A stretch of 64,000 bases of DNA from the NCBI GenBank assembly GCA_963793275.1, contig CAWBZL010000003.1:434001-498000 (forward strand), given 5' to 3'. The position numbers were made by a program, and so were the translations under genes. Position 1 is the first letter of the stretch, and every line of letters starts with the position of its first letter. The notes under the pieces were generated by a model. It did not search any database. It was not told the origin of the DNA and saw nothing but the letters and a program-made list of their open reading frames with translations. Positions 37,197 to 45,920 of this stretch are shown piece by piece. Origin of the DNA: Marinirhabdus sp963793275 (GTDB lineage Bacteria; Bacteroidota; Bacteroidia; Flavobacteriales; Flavobacteriaceae).

Positions 37197-37748
37197 TTAT
37201 TTTTCTTCTGAAGTTTCAATAGTTCGAAGCGTAATGGTACTTTGTATAGGTACATTGGCCCCTATCTTGTCCGGTATTCCGTAGTATCCATATGCCTTGT
37301 AAGAGGGAAAAAGAAAGGTCACTGTTTCGCCTGCTTTCATTACTTTAAGACCTTCTCTAATACCAGAAATAAGATCCTGGTTACTTTGGTCTATCTGGTA
37401 TTGTTGTAACCCGTTTTCTTCTTCACTAACTATGGTAGTTCCTTCAAGGGTTTTTACGTCGTACGTAAAGGTTACTATATTTCCAAATTTTGGCATCGTC
37501 GTGTTTAAGGTATCTTTTGTATTATAATAGTACCAGAAACCGTTTGGGTTAGATTCAAAATTGATGTCACTATTTTTATTAATTATCTCAGCAATAATCC
37601 CTTCTTCTTTTTTATATAATTTTTTATTCCGCTCTGCGCTTTCTTGTATAAAACTGCCAGAACTACGTTGTACCGGCCTTCTGGCTTCCGGGCTTTTGCA
37701 GGCTATAGCAAGCAAAAAAAATAGTAGTACATATGAAAAATTACGCAT
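37197..37748 (-). CDS. gldI: Gliding motility-associated lipoprotein peptidyl-prolyl isomerase GldI
   Basis: A 183-residue FKBP-type lipoprotein. The lipobox LAIAC followed by KSPEARRPVQ is characteristic of GldI. The FKBP fold has FGNIVTFTYDVKTLEGTTI and TFLFPSYKAYGYYG. In Flavobacterium johnsoniae GldI is needed for gliding. It likely helps fold outer-membrane gliding/T9SS proteins. The frame is open to 37877, but the ATG at 37748 (MRNFSYVLL) gives the correct lipoprotein start and overlaps the end of nrnA by 8 bp, showing coupling. Confidence 0.9.
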   Translation of the reverse strand: MRNFSYVLLFFLLAIACKSPEARRPVQRSSGSFIQESAERNKKLYKKEEGIIAEIINKNSDINFESNPNGFWYYYNTKDTLNTTMPKFGNIVTFTYDVKTLEGTTIVSEEENGLQQYQIDQSNQDLISGIREGLKVMKAGETVTFLFPSYKAYGYYGIPDKIGANVPIQSTITLRTIETSEEK

Positions 37749-38763
37749 TGGCAGTAAGGGCATTTTTATAGGTGGGCAAGATACTAATAAATTCAGAAAT
37801 GGTGTCTTCCATGTTTTTATCGCTTTTTCCTCCAGCAGCGTTGGTATGACCGCCACCGTTAAAGTGTGCTCTGGCAAATTCGTTTACGGAGAAGGTACCT
37901 TTACTTCTGAAAGAAATTTTTACGATATTATCTTGTTTACTTTCAATGAATATTACTGCAAATTTTATTCCTAAAACCGAAAGCGAATAATTTACAAATC
38001 CTTCAGTATCTCCTTTTTTAAAGTTATGATCGTCCAGTTCTTTTTGGGTAAGCGTAATAAATGCAGTATTGTATTCTGAAAGGATCGTCATATTTTTTAG
38101 TGCGACTCCTAATAATTTTAATCGGTCTGGCGTATTGGTGTCGTAAATATTATTGTGTATCTCAGATCCATCTGCTCCTGCTTCCATTAAATTTGCAATA
38201 GCACGGTGTGTGGCTGGAGAGGTAGAAGAAAACCTGAAACTACCCGTATCCGTCATTATCCCGGTATATAAATTTGTGGCGATTTCAGCAGAAAGCAAAT
38301 CCAGTCTTCCTAAAGCGTCCATAAAGTGATATACCATTTCGGAAGTGGAACTCATAGAAACATCGCTATAGGTAGCTACTGCGTAGTCATCTGGTGCCTG
38401 GTGATGGTCTATCATTATGAATTTTGCTTCACAGGATTCCAGCACAGGACATAAATCTCCAACCCGGCCTAAGGTGTTAAAATCTAAGGTAAACACTAAC
38501 GCTGCATTATCAAAAAGCTGTTGACTTTTCTCGGTGTCTCTTTCGTAAATCATTATAGTTTCGTTGCCCGGCATCCATTTAAGAAAGGTGGGATATTCGT
38601 TTGGCATGACTACTTGTGCATCGTGTCCAAGGGATTTCAAGAAAAAATAGAGACCCATACAAGAGCCTACGGCATCACCATCCGGATTTTTATGACCAAC
38701 GATCACCACCTTTTTTGGTGTAGCTAACAGCGATTCAATTTGAAGTGTGGTTTCTTTGTTCAT
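37741..38763 (-). CDS. nrnA: DHH/DHHA1 phosphoesterase (NrnA-like bifunctional oligoribonuclease/PAP phosphatase)
   Basis: A 340-residue protein with the DHH-domain order: GHKNPDGDAVGS, DFNTLGRV, the DHH motif IMIDHHQAPDDYA, TGIMTDTGSFRFSST and a C-terminal DHHA1 domain with FRSKGTFSVNEFA and FNGGGHTNAAGG. NrnA enzymes degrade nanoRNA and dephosphorylate 3'-phosphoadenosine 5'-phosphate using Mn2+. The start is taken at MNKETTLQIESLL (38763); a six-codon upstream extension is poor. It is the first gene of a three-gene operon with gldI and the PPIase. Confidence 0.92.
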   Translation of the reverse strand: MNKETTLQIESLLATPKKVVIVGHKNPDGDAVGSCMGLYFFLKSLGHDAQVVMPNEYPTFLKWMPGNETIMIYERDTEKSQQLFDNAALVFTLDFNTLGRVGDLCPVLESCEAKFIMIDHHQAPDDYAVATYSDVSMSSTSEMVYHFMDALGRLDLLSAEIATNLYTGIMTDTGSFRFSSTSPATHRAIANLMEAGADGSEIHNNIYDTNTPDRLKLLGVALKNMTILSEYNTAFITLTQKELDDHNFKKGDTEGFVNYSLSVLGIKFAVIFIESKQDNIVKISFRSKGTFSVNEFARAHFNGGGHTNAAGGKSDKNMEDTISEFISILPTYKNALTANA

Positions 38764-38853
38764 AGGATTGCGAAGATACAATTATAGGTTGTTTGGATAA
38801 AATTCTTACCTAATGATTTTCAGGTTATATTATTGTTAACCATACGTATTTGC

Positions 38854-38883
38854 TTGTAGTTGTGTTTTAAATACCTATTTTTG
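38854..38883 (+). promoter_or_regulatory. Bacteroidota-type promoter for ndk
   Basis: TTG at 38854-38856, a 19-bp spacer, then TATTTTTG at 38876-38883. Both elements and the spacing fit the consensus well. The leader would be about 15 nt. Confidence 0.65.
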
Positions 38884-38903
38884 CACCAAATTTTAAAAAA
38901 GTT

Positions 38904-39323
38904 ATGAGAACAGATAGAACATTTACAATGTTAAAGCCTGATAGTGTTGAAAAAGGACACATTGGTGCTATTTTAGAAAAAATAAATGCAAGCGGTTTCC
39001 GTATTGTGGCTATGAAGTTAACGCACATGACAACTGCAGATGCTAAAGAATTTTACGCAGTGCACAGCGAACGTCCGTTTTACGGGGAGTTGGTAGAATA
39101 TATGACGCGAGGCCCTATTGTAGCCGCTATTTTGGAAAAAAATAATGCTGTGGAAGATTTCCGCACATTAATTGGCGCTACTAATCCTGCCGATGCAGCC
39201 GAAGGTACTATTCGTAAATTATATGCTGCTTCTATTGGTGAAAATGCTGTACACGGAAGTGATAGCGATGAGAATGCAGCTATAGAAGGTGCTTTTCATT
39301 TTTCCGGACGTGAAGTGTTCTAG
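38904..39323 (+). CDS. ndk: Nucleoside diphosphate kinase
   Basis: Ndk, 139 residues, the family length. TFTMLKPDSVEKGHIG at the N-terminus, the FRTLIGATNP substrate loop, and the phospho-acceptor His at H117 in NAVHGSDS are all intact. It equilibrates NTP and NDP pools. It is a monocistronic gene with its own promoter and a good terminator, lying divergent from the nrnA operon and convergent with the lptF/G gene. Confidence 0.98.
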   Translation: MRTDRTFTMLKPDSVEKGHIGAILEKINASGFRIVAMKLTHMTTADAKEFYAVHSERPFYGELVEYMTRGPIVAAILEKNNAVEDFRTLIGATNPADAAEGTIRKLYAASIGENAVHGSDSDENAAIEGAFHFSGREVF

Positions 39324-39349
39324 AAAAATTTCTTAAGAATGATACTAAT

Positions 39350-39388
39350 TGCCTTTCTGCACGTGATTGCGGGAAGGCATTTTTTTTT
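39350..39388 (+). terminator. Terminator of ndk
   Basis: Stem TGCCTTTC/GGAAGGCA (one G-U pair) with a long loop and eight or nine T after it. Confidence 0.75.
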
Positions 39389-39444
39389 ATTCGAAATATA
39401 AGGAGAAATGAGAGGTGAGGTTTTTACGAACAATCTTAATACAA

Positions 39445-41067
39445 TTATAGGTTTTCTAAATCATATCCCTTATTCTTCAACTGTTGTCTGGCTGCCTGAA
39501 TAACTTCGTTAGAGTATGTTTCAGTATCAGGGTTTTTTACAATTTCAAGAAGTTGTTTGTTTGTTCTGGATAGTACCAGCGCTTTTTCAGATTGCGTTAA
39601 TAAAACAGCTTGTTCTCCATCTACAATAGCGGCATCTGTAGCTTTTTTTCCGAAGAGCCTCGCTATGCGCTGGAAAAATGTATCCATATCAAAAACACCC
39701 TGGTCTGTGGTGGCCCTGTACGTAAGCCAAACACTTAGTGGTAGCATTACAGCCGTGCTTAACCACGTGGCAATAAAAGGGTGCAGCGTTCCATCTTCTG
39801 CACTGTTTTTCGCAAAAATCCCAATAAAATGATAGGTAAGAAAAAGGACGATGGCAATAACCATAGGTAGTCCCATACCGCCTTTTCTAATAATAGCTCC
39901 TAATGGCGCCCCTACAAAGAACAGAATGATGCATGCAACGGCAAGAGCAAATTTTTCGTGAAACGCTATTTCGTGTTTATTAATTCGTTTTACCTTTATT
40001 TTAAACTCATTTTTCTTTGCACTTACACTTTGTAATGTTCCTTTTACGTTGTTAAGCGCCATTGTAATAGTTTGAAATTTATTCCTGGGTTCCACAAGAT
40101 CCAAAACACCGGAGGGGTTTTTAACTATAACAGAATCTTTAACGTTTTCATCATCAAATTTTACGATCCCCGAGCGGAAATACATATTGTCTGCAAATGC
40201 TAAAATATCGCCGGAATAGGCTTTAGAAAGTGTGTCTATTTCTCTTGCAAGCTCGTGCACCTGGTACATATTGTGGCTATTAAGCTCATTTTCTTTGTCT
40301 ACATCTATATTGTTAATGGCCGTTAAGTCTATATTTATGGCATATTCTTCGGCATAACTTTTTACAAACGGCATTCTCTTTCGGCGTTTGATCTCGTTGG
40401 TAACTACGTCTTCATAATAATTTACATTTTTTAGCAGTAGGGTAAGTGTATTGCTGTTTTCCTCCCCAATAAGTTCCCCTTCTTCAGCAATCATCACAAT
40501 GTAATTATTGTTAGGCTTATCAGGATTTTTTTTATGAATAACAACGTTGTCTAAAAACTGTTTACGATCTCCGTGTTTTTTATCTACTTTTATGTTGAAA
40601 TCGTCACCTATCTGGCTGAATTGTCCTTCAGAAATCACCATCGAGGGACTTAACTGGGCAATGTTACGTCGTAGGTTTTGCCATTTATATTCGAACCAGG
40701 GGATTACATTATTCGAGAAAATAAAGGCAATTCCGGCAAGCGCAATGATAAAAACCATTAAACTCCTCATGGCTCTTTGTAATGAAATTCCCGTAGATTT
40801 CATCGCGGCAAATTCATACTTTTCAGCAAAATTCCCGAATACCATGAGCGATGCTACCAAAATGGTAAGTGGCAACACCATTGGGATTAACTTAGGGGAA
40901 AAAAACCAGAGAAATTTCAATATAACAGAAATGGCGAGGTCTTTACCCGCCAGTTCCGAAATGTACAACCAGATACTTTGCAGTACAAAAATGAACATTA
41001 AAATAACGAAGACGCTCGTAAACGTCTTCAGATATGTTCTCAATATGTACCAGTCCAGTATTTTCAC
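39445..41067 (-). CDS. LptF/LptG-family permease (YjgP/YjgQ)
   Basis: A 540-residue member of the LptF/G family of ABC permeases that drive lipopolysaccharide transport from the inner membrane. N-terminal membrane helices carry LDWYILRTYLKTF and PKLIPMVLPLTILVASLMVFG. A large periplasmic beta-jellyroll (~120-350) precedes two or three C-terminal helices (LAVACIILFFVGAPLGAIIRKGG). A cytoplasmic C-terminal extension of ~75 residues is longer than in E. coli LptF. It closes the envelope operon that starts at tpx. Confidence 0.9.
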   Translation of the reverse strand: MKILDWYILRTYLKTFTSVFVILMFIFVLQSIWLYISELAGKDLAISVILKFLWFFSPKLIPMVLPLTILVASLMVFGNFAEKYEFAAMKSTGISLQRAMRSLMVFIIALAGIAFIFSNNVIPWFEYKWQNLRRNIAQLSPSMVISEGQFSQIGDDFNIKVDKKHGDRKQFLDNVVIHKKNPDKPNNNYIVMIAEEGELIGEENSNTLTLLLKNVNYYEDVVTNEIKRRKRMPFVKSYAEEYAINIDLTAINNIDVDKENELNSHNMYQVHELAREIDTLSKAYSGDILAFADNMYFRSGIVKFDDENVKDSVIVKNPSGVLDLVEPRNKFQTITMALNNVKGTLQSVSAKKNEFKIKVKRINKHEIAFHEKFALAVACIILFFVGAPLGAIIRKGGMGLPMVIAIVLFLTYHFIGIFAKNSAEDGTLHPFIATWLSTAVMLPLSVWLTYRATTDQGVFDMDTFFQRIARLFGKKATDAAIVDGEQAVLLTQSEKALVLSRTNKQLLEIVKNPDTETYSNEVIQAARQQLKNKGYDLENL

Positions 41068-41171
41068 TCGATATTCGAGGTTTAAATGCTCCGAGACTTG
41101 CCTCGAAACTAAATTTTTTACAACTAATCCCTTGTGTGCTAGCCCAAAGGTAGTTCACTAATTAAAGTAGC

Positions 41172-41813
41172 TTAATCTAGTTTATTGATGTAATAGCCGT
41201 CCTTCTCGTATTTGGCTTCATCAAAAGTAAACATTGCTTTGCTAATAGGTTGATTGGTTTTAAAAGAATTTACGGTAAGGGTATATTTTGTTCCGTTAGC
41301 ATCTGTCTGGATAAGTTTATAGATATGCTTTGTTTGAGCATCTATCCCTAGCAAAATATCTTTAATTTCAGCTTTCGAATCGATAGGTATTAACTTTACA
41401 AATTGAATCTTACGTCCTTTAATATTCTGGGTAATATCCATTTTGTAATTATATCCTTTTTCGTAAAAAGTAAGCATTTTACTGGGTGTAATTTGCTTGT
41501 CTTCGGCTGGATTGTATTTTGAAATAGTTACCTCTTCGTCTTCAGGTACTACCGTGTAAATTTTGCCGCCATCAAACATAGTTGTAGTTCCCAGCATATT
41601 GAGAACGTATTTTTCATTATGAATGGTTACATCGCCACGGGTATCCTGGTTTATACCTTCTTTAACGTTGCTAAGATTATATTTAAAGTCTATTAAAATA
41701 TTATCGTAGCTTTTTGCTTTCGCCGAAACTTCGTTTAATAATTTTTTTGGGTCTTGCGCCTGGGCAGCTCCAAAGGTTACAAATGCTACTAAAAGTACTA
41801 CTAAATTTTTCAT
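41172..41813 (-). CDS. lolA: LolA-like outer-membrane lipoprotein carrier
   Basis: A 213-residue periplasmic protein with a signal peptide (MKNLVVLLVAFVTFGAAQAQ). The LolA-type fold is a half-barrel, with conserved pieces LLNEVSAKAKSYDNILIDFK and a long C-terminal strand series ending SKAMFTFDEAKYEKDGYYI. LolA takes lipoproteins released by LolCDE across the periplasm to LolB. The start at 41813 avoids overlap with ftsK; an alternative at 41828 would overlap it. Its position between ftsK and lptF/G is common in Bacteroidota. Confidence 0.85.
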   Translation of the reverse strand: MKNLVVLLVAFVTFGAAQAQDPKKLLNEVSAKAKSYDNILIDFKYNLSNVKEGINQDTRGDVTIHNEKYVLNMLGTTTMFDGGKIYTVVPEDEEVTISKYNPAEDKQITPSKMLTFYEKGYNYKMDITQNIKGRKIQFVKLIPIDSKAEIKDILLGIDAQTKHIYKLIQTDANGTKYTLTVNSFKTNQPISKAMFTFDEAKYEKDGYYINKLD

Positions 41814-41814
41814 T

Positions 41815-44199
41815 TTAAATGTCATCATTTTCGTTGTCTAACAGTTGGTTTAATGCGTCTATGGTTGGAACGTTAACTTGTCTTGCCTTACTACCTTCAA
41901 AGGGGCCAACAACACCGGCGGCTTCTAACTGATCTATAATTCGTCCTGCGCGGTTGTATCCCAGTTTCAGTTTTCTTTGTAATAAAGAAGCAGATCCTTG
42001 TTGTGCTATGACCAATACTTCGGCGGCATCGCGAAACAATTTATCCCGTTCTTCTATGTTATTATCAATTGTTGTGCCACCTTCTTCACCTACATACTCG
42101 GGCAACATATGCGCATCTGGATATGCCTTTTGACTTCCTATAAAATCTGTAATATCTGCCACTTCCGGTGTATCTACAAACGCACATTGTACGCGGGTTA
42201 GATCGTTTCCTTGTGTGTAGAGCATGTCTCCACGACCAATAAGTTGGTCTGCACCTCCGGAATCCAAGATTGTTCTGGAATCTATTTTACTGGTTACCCT
42301 GAAAGCGATCCTGGCTGGGAAGTTGGCCTTTATAATACCCGTAATTACGTTTACCGAAGGTCTCTGCGTAGCCACAATCAAGTGTATCCCAATGGCACGT
42401 GCCAGCTGTGCCAATCGCGCGATAGGGGTTTCCACTTCTTTACCCGCAGTCATAATTAGATCTGCAAATTCATCGATGACCAAAACAATGTAAGGGAGAA
42501 ATTTGTGCCCGTCGTTAGGGTTCAATTTTCTGTTTTTAAACTTAGTGTTATATTCTTTAATGTTTCGGCACAGTGCATCTTTTAACAAATCGTACCGCTG
42601 GTCCATCTCAATACACAGCGAGTTTAGGGTGTTTATTACCTTATTGGTATCTGTAATAATGGCTTCTTCGGTATCTGGAAGTTTTGCCAGATAATGTCTT
42701 TCAATTTTGTTGAAAAGCGTTAATTCTACCTTTTTAGGATCTACCAGAACAAATTTTACTTCGGCAGGATGCTTTTTATAGAGTAGAGACGTAAGAATGG
42801 CATTTAATCCAACCGATTTACCCTGTCCGGTGGCACCTGCCATTAAGAGGTGAGGCATTTTTGCAAGATCCACCACAAAGGTTTCGTTGCTAATTGTTTT
42901 TCCAAGGGTTAATGGGAGTTCCATTTCAGCATTCTGAAATTTGGGCGATGCAATGGCAGAACGCATAGAAACAATCCGCGGATTTTTATTAGGAACCTCA
43001 ATACCAATAGTTCCGCGCCCGGGGATAGGCGCAATAATACGAATCCCCAAAGCCGAAAGTGATAATGCAATGTCGTCTTCCAGGTTTTTAATTTTTGAAA
43101 TACGAATTCCTGCTTCGGGAACAATTTCGTAGAGTGTTACCGTTGGACCCACCGTGGCTTTAATGTTTGAAATACCAATTTTGTAGTTGAGCAGTGTTTC
43201 TACAATTCGGTTTTTATTTTCTTCCAGTTCTTCCTGATTAATTGTAATTCCTTTGCCGGCGGTGTAATCTTTCAGCAATTCAATAGTTGGGAATTTATAG
43301 CCGCTGAGTTCTAATTTGGGGTCAAATTCACCAAAATCTTCCACCAGTTTTTTACTTAAATTGTCTACTTCGTCTTCTTCTTTGGCGGTTTCAATGAGCA
43401 TTTCTACATCGCTTTCCTGAACTATTTCTTGTTGTATCTGAGTTTTAAGAACAGGTTCTTCTATTTTTTCTTCGGGTGGTGTAACTACTTCCATACTTGT
43501 AGCTGCAGTAGTGGGGCTATTATCTTTTACCAGTGTTTCTACCACATCTTTCTCATAATCTGATTGGTCTATTTCTTCGGAAGCAGAAGCGAAATCTTCC
43601 TTAATATCGCGTTGCGTTTTCTGAAAAGCCGCACCCACTTTATCTGGTGTAATTTTTAGACGAATCACCAGATACACAATTGCCAGAAACGTCATTACCA
43701 GAATAGCGCCTGTTAACCCTAAATAATCTTGGAGGTAGTCATTCATTTCAAATCCTATGACACCGCTTAAAAGTGTTGAAGTTTCAGTAAAAAATCCGAA
43801 GAAAATAGCGATCCAGATCATTACTAGAACCCCCCAGAACCAAAATACCTGCAATTGCTTTTTTGCGTAATCTAAAAAATAATATACTCCGGTAAGTGTA
43901 ATTAAAAAGGCAAAAATAAACGAAGCAATACCAAATCCCTGATATATAAAAAAGTGTCCAACGTTACTTCCAAACTTGTTGAGCCAATTATTTGCTTCGG
44001 CTTCACGGTCCAAAATACCTATGTCGCTTTGATCTGCCTGCCAGGTAAAAAAATAGGAAGCAAAAGATATAAGTAGCGCCAACCCTAACAATGTTAAAAA
44101 ACTTCCCAACACAATTTTTTGTTGTTTGGAGAGCGTAAGATTTATTTTCTTACGTGGCGTAGTGGTCTTTTTAGTAGAAGTTTTTTTCTTTTTGGCCAT
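41815..44199 (-). CDS. ftsK: DNA translocase FtsK/SpoIIIE
   Basis: A 794-residue translocase. A basic N-terminus (MAKKKKTSTKKTTT) leads into four membrane helices (~25-180), an acidic linker, the RecA-like motor (~440-660) with Walker A AGATGQGKSVGLN and Walker B YIVLVIDEFADLIMTAG, and a C-terminal gamma winged-helix domain (LQRKLKLGYNRAGRIIDQLE) that reads KOPS-type sequences. It moves chromosome termini through the division septum and activates XerCD. The frame starts earlier but MAKKKK is the sensible start, just inside a promoter-like box. Confidence 0.97.
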   Translation of the reverse strand: MAKKKKTSTKKTTTPRKKINLTLSKQQKIVLGSFLTLLGLALLISFASYFFTWQADQSDIGILDREAEANNWLNKFGSNVGHFFIYQGFGIASFIFAFLITLTGVYYFLDYAKKQLQVFWFWGVLVMIWIAIFFGFFTETSTLLSGVIGFEMNDYLQDYLGLTGAILVMTFLAIVYLVIRLKITPDKVGAAFQKTQRDIKEDFASASEEIDQSDYEKDVVETLVKDNSPTTAATSMEVVTPPEEKIEEPVLKTQIQQEIVQESDVEMLIETAKEEDEVDNLSKKLVEDFGEFDPKLELSGYKFPTIELLKDYTAGKGITINQEELEENKNRIVETLLNYKIGISNIKATVGPTVTLYEIVPEAGIRISKIKNLEDDIALSLSALGIRIIAPIPGRGTIGIEVPNKNPRIVSMRSAIASPKFQNAEMELPLTLGKTISNETFVVDLAKMPHLLMAGATGQGKSVGLNAILTSLLYKKHPAEVKFVLVDPKKVELTLFNKIERHYLAKLPDTEEAIITDTNKVINTLNSLCIEMDQRYDLLKDALCRNIKEYNTKFKNRKLNPNDGHKFLPYIVLVIDEFADLIMTAGKEVETPIARLAQLARAIGIHLIVATQRPSVNVITGIIKANFPARIAFRVTSKIDSRTILDSGGADQLIGRGDMLYTQGNDLTRVQCAFVDTPEVADITDFIGSQKAYPDAHMLPEYVGEEGGTTIDNNIEERDKLFRDAAEVLVIAQQGSASLLQRKLKLGYNRAGRIIDQLEAAGVVGPFEGSKARQVNVPTIDALNQLLDNENDDI

Positions 44200-44218
44200 A
44201 AATACTGGTATCGTCGTG

Positions 44219-44226
44219 CAAAAATA
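44219..44226 (-). promoter_or_regulatory. Candidate internal promoter box upstream of ftsK
   Basis: Minus-strand TATTTTTG (perfect TAnnTTTG) about 20 bp before the ftsK ATG. It suggests that ftsK-lolA-lptF/G can also be transcribed independently of tpx-dgkA. Confidence 0.4.
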
Positions 44227-44290
44227 CAACGTTACAAACTACATAAAAATTTTGGAAAGGGTAAATTGACTTTATTGAAATTTAGAAAAG

Positions 44291-44734
44291 TTATTCAACT
44301 GCAATCCCAACAATTTTGTGGGTGATTTCTTTACATTGAGCAGAAATTTCTGCTGGCGTAAATTCTTTTGTAGTTGCGTTTTTCCTGATTGTTAAAAACT
44401 CCAGATTTTCCTCTAGAAGCTCACGATCATTCTTTAAAATAAATGTGCGTTCCACACCAACCCATAAGGCTTGTTTGGGTTGTAACGTTGCGATAACTGT
44501 TAATGAATCTGCTAACTTTATGGCATTATTTTTAAGAGCGGTGTCGTGTATGTTTTTGAACGTCTTAAAGTTGAAAATTTTCGGAGCTGTAACGAAAGGG
44601 TGGGAGCTTTCTGTTTTCCGTGTTTTGTAGGTAATTGTTATTATATCTTCGGTCGTATTAAAGATGTAAAAATCGGTAAGGTATGAGCAACTGGTAAAGC
44701 AAACTGAAATAAGGAACAGGAAGAGCCATTTCAT
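44291..44734 (-). CDS. Hypothetical lipoprotein
   Basis: A 147-residue protein with a lipoprotein signal (CFTSC, lipidated Cys at about 16). A predicted beta-rich domain follows (DFYIFNTTEDIITITYKT, FILKNDRELLEENLEFLTI). No known family was recognised. It sits 2 bp after dgkA on the same strand and upstream of ftsK, so it is part of the envelope operon. Confidence 0.7.
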   Translation of the reverse strand: MKWLFLFLISVCFTSCSYLTDFYIFNTTEDIITITYKTRKTESSHPFVTAPKIFNFKTFKNIHDTALKNNAIKLADSLTVIATLQPKQALWVGVERTFILKNDRELLEENLEFLTIRKNATTKEFTPAEISAQCKEITHKIVGIAVE

Positions 44735-44736
44735 AT

Positions 44737-45096
44737 TTAAAACTTAGGAAAATAAATTATACACCCAATAATTATTGCAATTCCAGCGGCAAAAAATACC
44801 GCTCCGGCAGCAACATCTTTTATGTATCCAATTTTTTTATGGAAATCCGGATGCATGAAATTAGCAATTTCTTCGACAGCGGTGTTAAGTCCTTCTACAC
44901 TTAACACCAGGCCTATGGCGAGCATTTGCGCCAGCCATTCGGTTGCAGAAATTTTAAAATAGAATCCTGCACCGATCATAATAATTGAAATAACGAACTG
45001 AACTTGTATACTGGCTTCGTTCCTTACAAGCATATAGGCTCCTTTGGCTGCGTATTTAAAGCCTTTTAGCCGTTTGCCAAGAAACGTGTTCCACAT
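44737..45096 (-). CDS. dgkA: Diacylglycerol kinase family protein (DgkA-type)
   Basis: A 119-residue integral membrane kinase with three helices. The N-terminal amphipathic part GFKYAAKGAYMLVRNEASIQVQ and the active-site segments VLSVEGLNTAVEEIANF and KDVAAGAVF are the DgkA signature (essential Glu and Asn in EGLNTAVE). It phosphorylates diacylglycerol or undecaprenol for lipid recycling. The ATG shares its last base with the tpx stop (45096), so the genes are coupled. Confidence 0.93.
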   Translation of the reverse strand: MWNTFLGKRLKGFKYAAKGAYMLVRNEASIQVQFVISIIMIGAGFYFKISATEWLAQMLAIGLVLSVEGLNTAVEEIANFMHPDFHKKIGYIKDVAAGAVFFAAGIAIIIGCIIYFPKF

Positions 45097-45596
45097 TACT
45101 GTAATGATTTTAAAGCCGCATCATAATTTGGTTCTTCTCCAATTTCCGAAACTTGTTCGCTATGGATTATCTTATTATCTGTATCTAAAACCAAAACAAC
45201 TCTAGAGTGTAATCCCTCAAAGGGTCCCTCGGTTATTTCCAGCCCGTTTTGTTTTCCAAAACTTCCTTCATTAAAGTCGCTTAGCATTTCTACATTGTCA
45301 AGACCTTCGGCAGCGCAAAAGCGAGACTGGGCGAACGGTAAATCACGGGAAATGCAAAGTACCTTGGTATTTTCAAGCTTAGATGCCTTTTCATTAAATT
45401 TTCTTGCTGAGGTTGCGCAAACACCCGTGTCTACACTAGGGAAAATGTTCAAAATTTTTCTGTAGCCATCGTAATCGGTTAGTTTCTTCGAAGAAAGATC
45501 ACTTGCTGTAAGGTTAAAATTTGAAAGATTCGAATTTAATTTTGGTAGATCTCCGGATGTTTCAGTAGGTGTGCCTCTTAATGTTATTTTAGCCAT
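45096..45596 (-). CDS. tpx: Thiol peroxidase
   Basis: Tpx, 166 residues, atypical 2-Cys peroxiredoxin that reduces lipid and alkyl hydroperoxides. Peroxidatic Cys is C60 in SVDTGVCATSARKF and the resolving Cys is C94 in FCAAEGLDN. RDLPFAQSRFC and the start MAKITLRG match the family. Nine upstream codons in frame are not family-like. It is the first gene of the tpx-dgkA-lipoprotein-ftsK-lolA-lptF/G unit. Confidence 0.96.
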   Translation of the reverse strand: MAKITLRGTPTETSGDLPKLNSNLSNFNLTASDLSSKKLTDYDGYRKILNIFPSVDTGVCATSARKFNEKASKLENTKVLCISRDLPFAQSRFCAAEGLDNVEMLSDFNEGSFGKQNGLEITEGPFEGLHSRVVLVLDTDNKIIHSEQVSEIGEEPNYDAALKSLQ

Positions 45597-45620
45597 AATA
45601 ATTTTATTTGGTTTTAGTTT

Positions 45621-45628
45621 CAAAAGTA
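45621..45628 (-). promoter_or_regulatory. Candidate -7 box for tpx
   Basis: Minus-strand TACTTTTG (perfect TAnnTTTG), about 25 bp before the tpx ATG. Confidence 0.45.
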
Positions 45629-45755
45629 CGCATTAACGATAAAAACGAATGATAAAGGTTTCATAATATATTCCAGTAGTAACATTTCAATGGTAGCGAA
45701 ATTACCGGCTTATTATACAAGTAATTTTGAATCTAACTTATAAATGGACTCATTT

Positions 45756-45900
45756 TCGCAAAGAATTAGTTGAGAGACTTTGAAGCATGAAGGTATTACC
45801 TTTCAGCAAATGGTTTACACGTAGCACGAAATAGTTGAAAACAAATTAGTTATTCTGCATGCCGTAGGTGTGAATTCACCTTCACAAAGTAATTACACAC
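45756..45900 (+). pseudogene. Possible AraC-like HTH relic
   Basis: One plus-strand frame reads SQRIS, a TGA, then ETLKHEGITFQQMVYT, a TAG, then HEIVENKL. This resembles the second HTH of an AraC/XylS regulator (S-RTL-R-LK-EG-TFQ pattern). Two stops in ~30 codons mean that it is not expressed as a protein. The match is short. Confidence 0.3.
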
Positions 45901-45920
45901 GTAGCAGATTTTGCCGAAAT

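Larger units (their letters stand above)
45597..45920. other. Intergenic region between tpx and the NhaC gene
   Basis: It holds a promoter box for tpx at 45621-45628 and a low-confidence AraC-like coding relic at 45756-45900. TACACGTAGCA-type sequence appears twice (near 45814 and 45895). Nothing else was recognised. Confidence 0.4.

Noticed and set aside
40547..41161. Plus-strand 204-codon frame
   Set aside because: Antisense shadow of the lptF/G-type permease.
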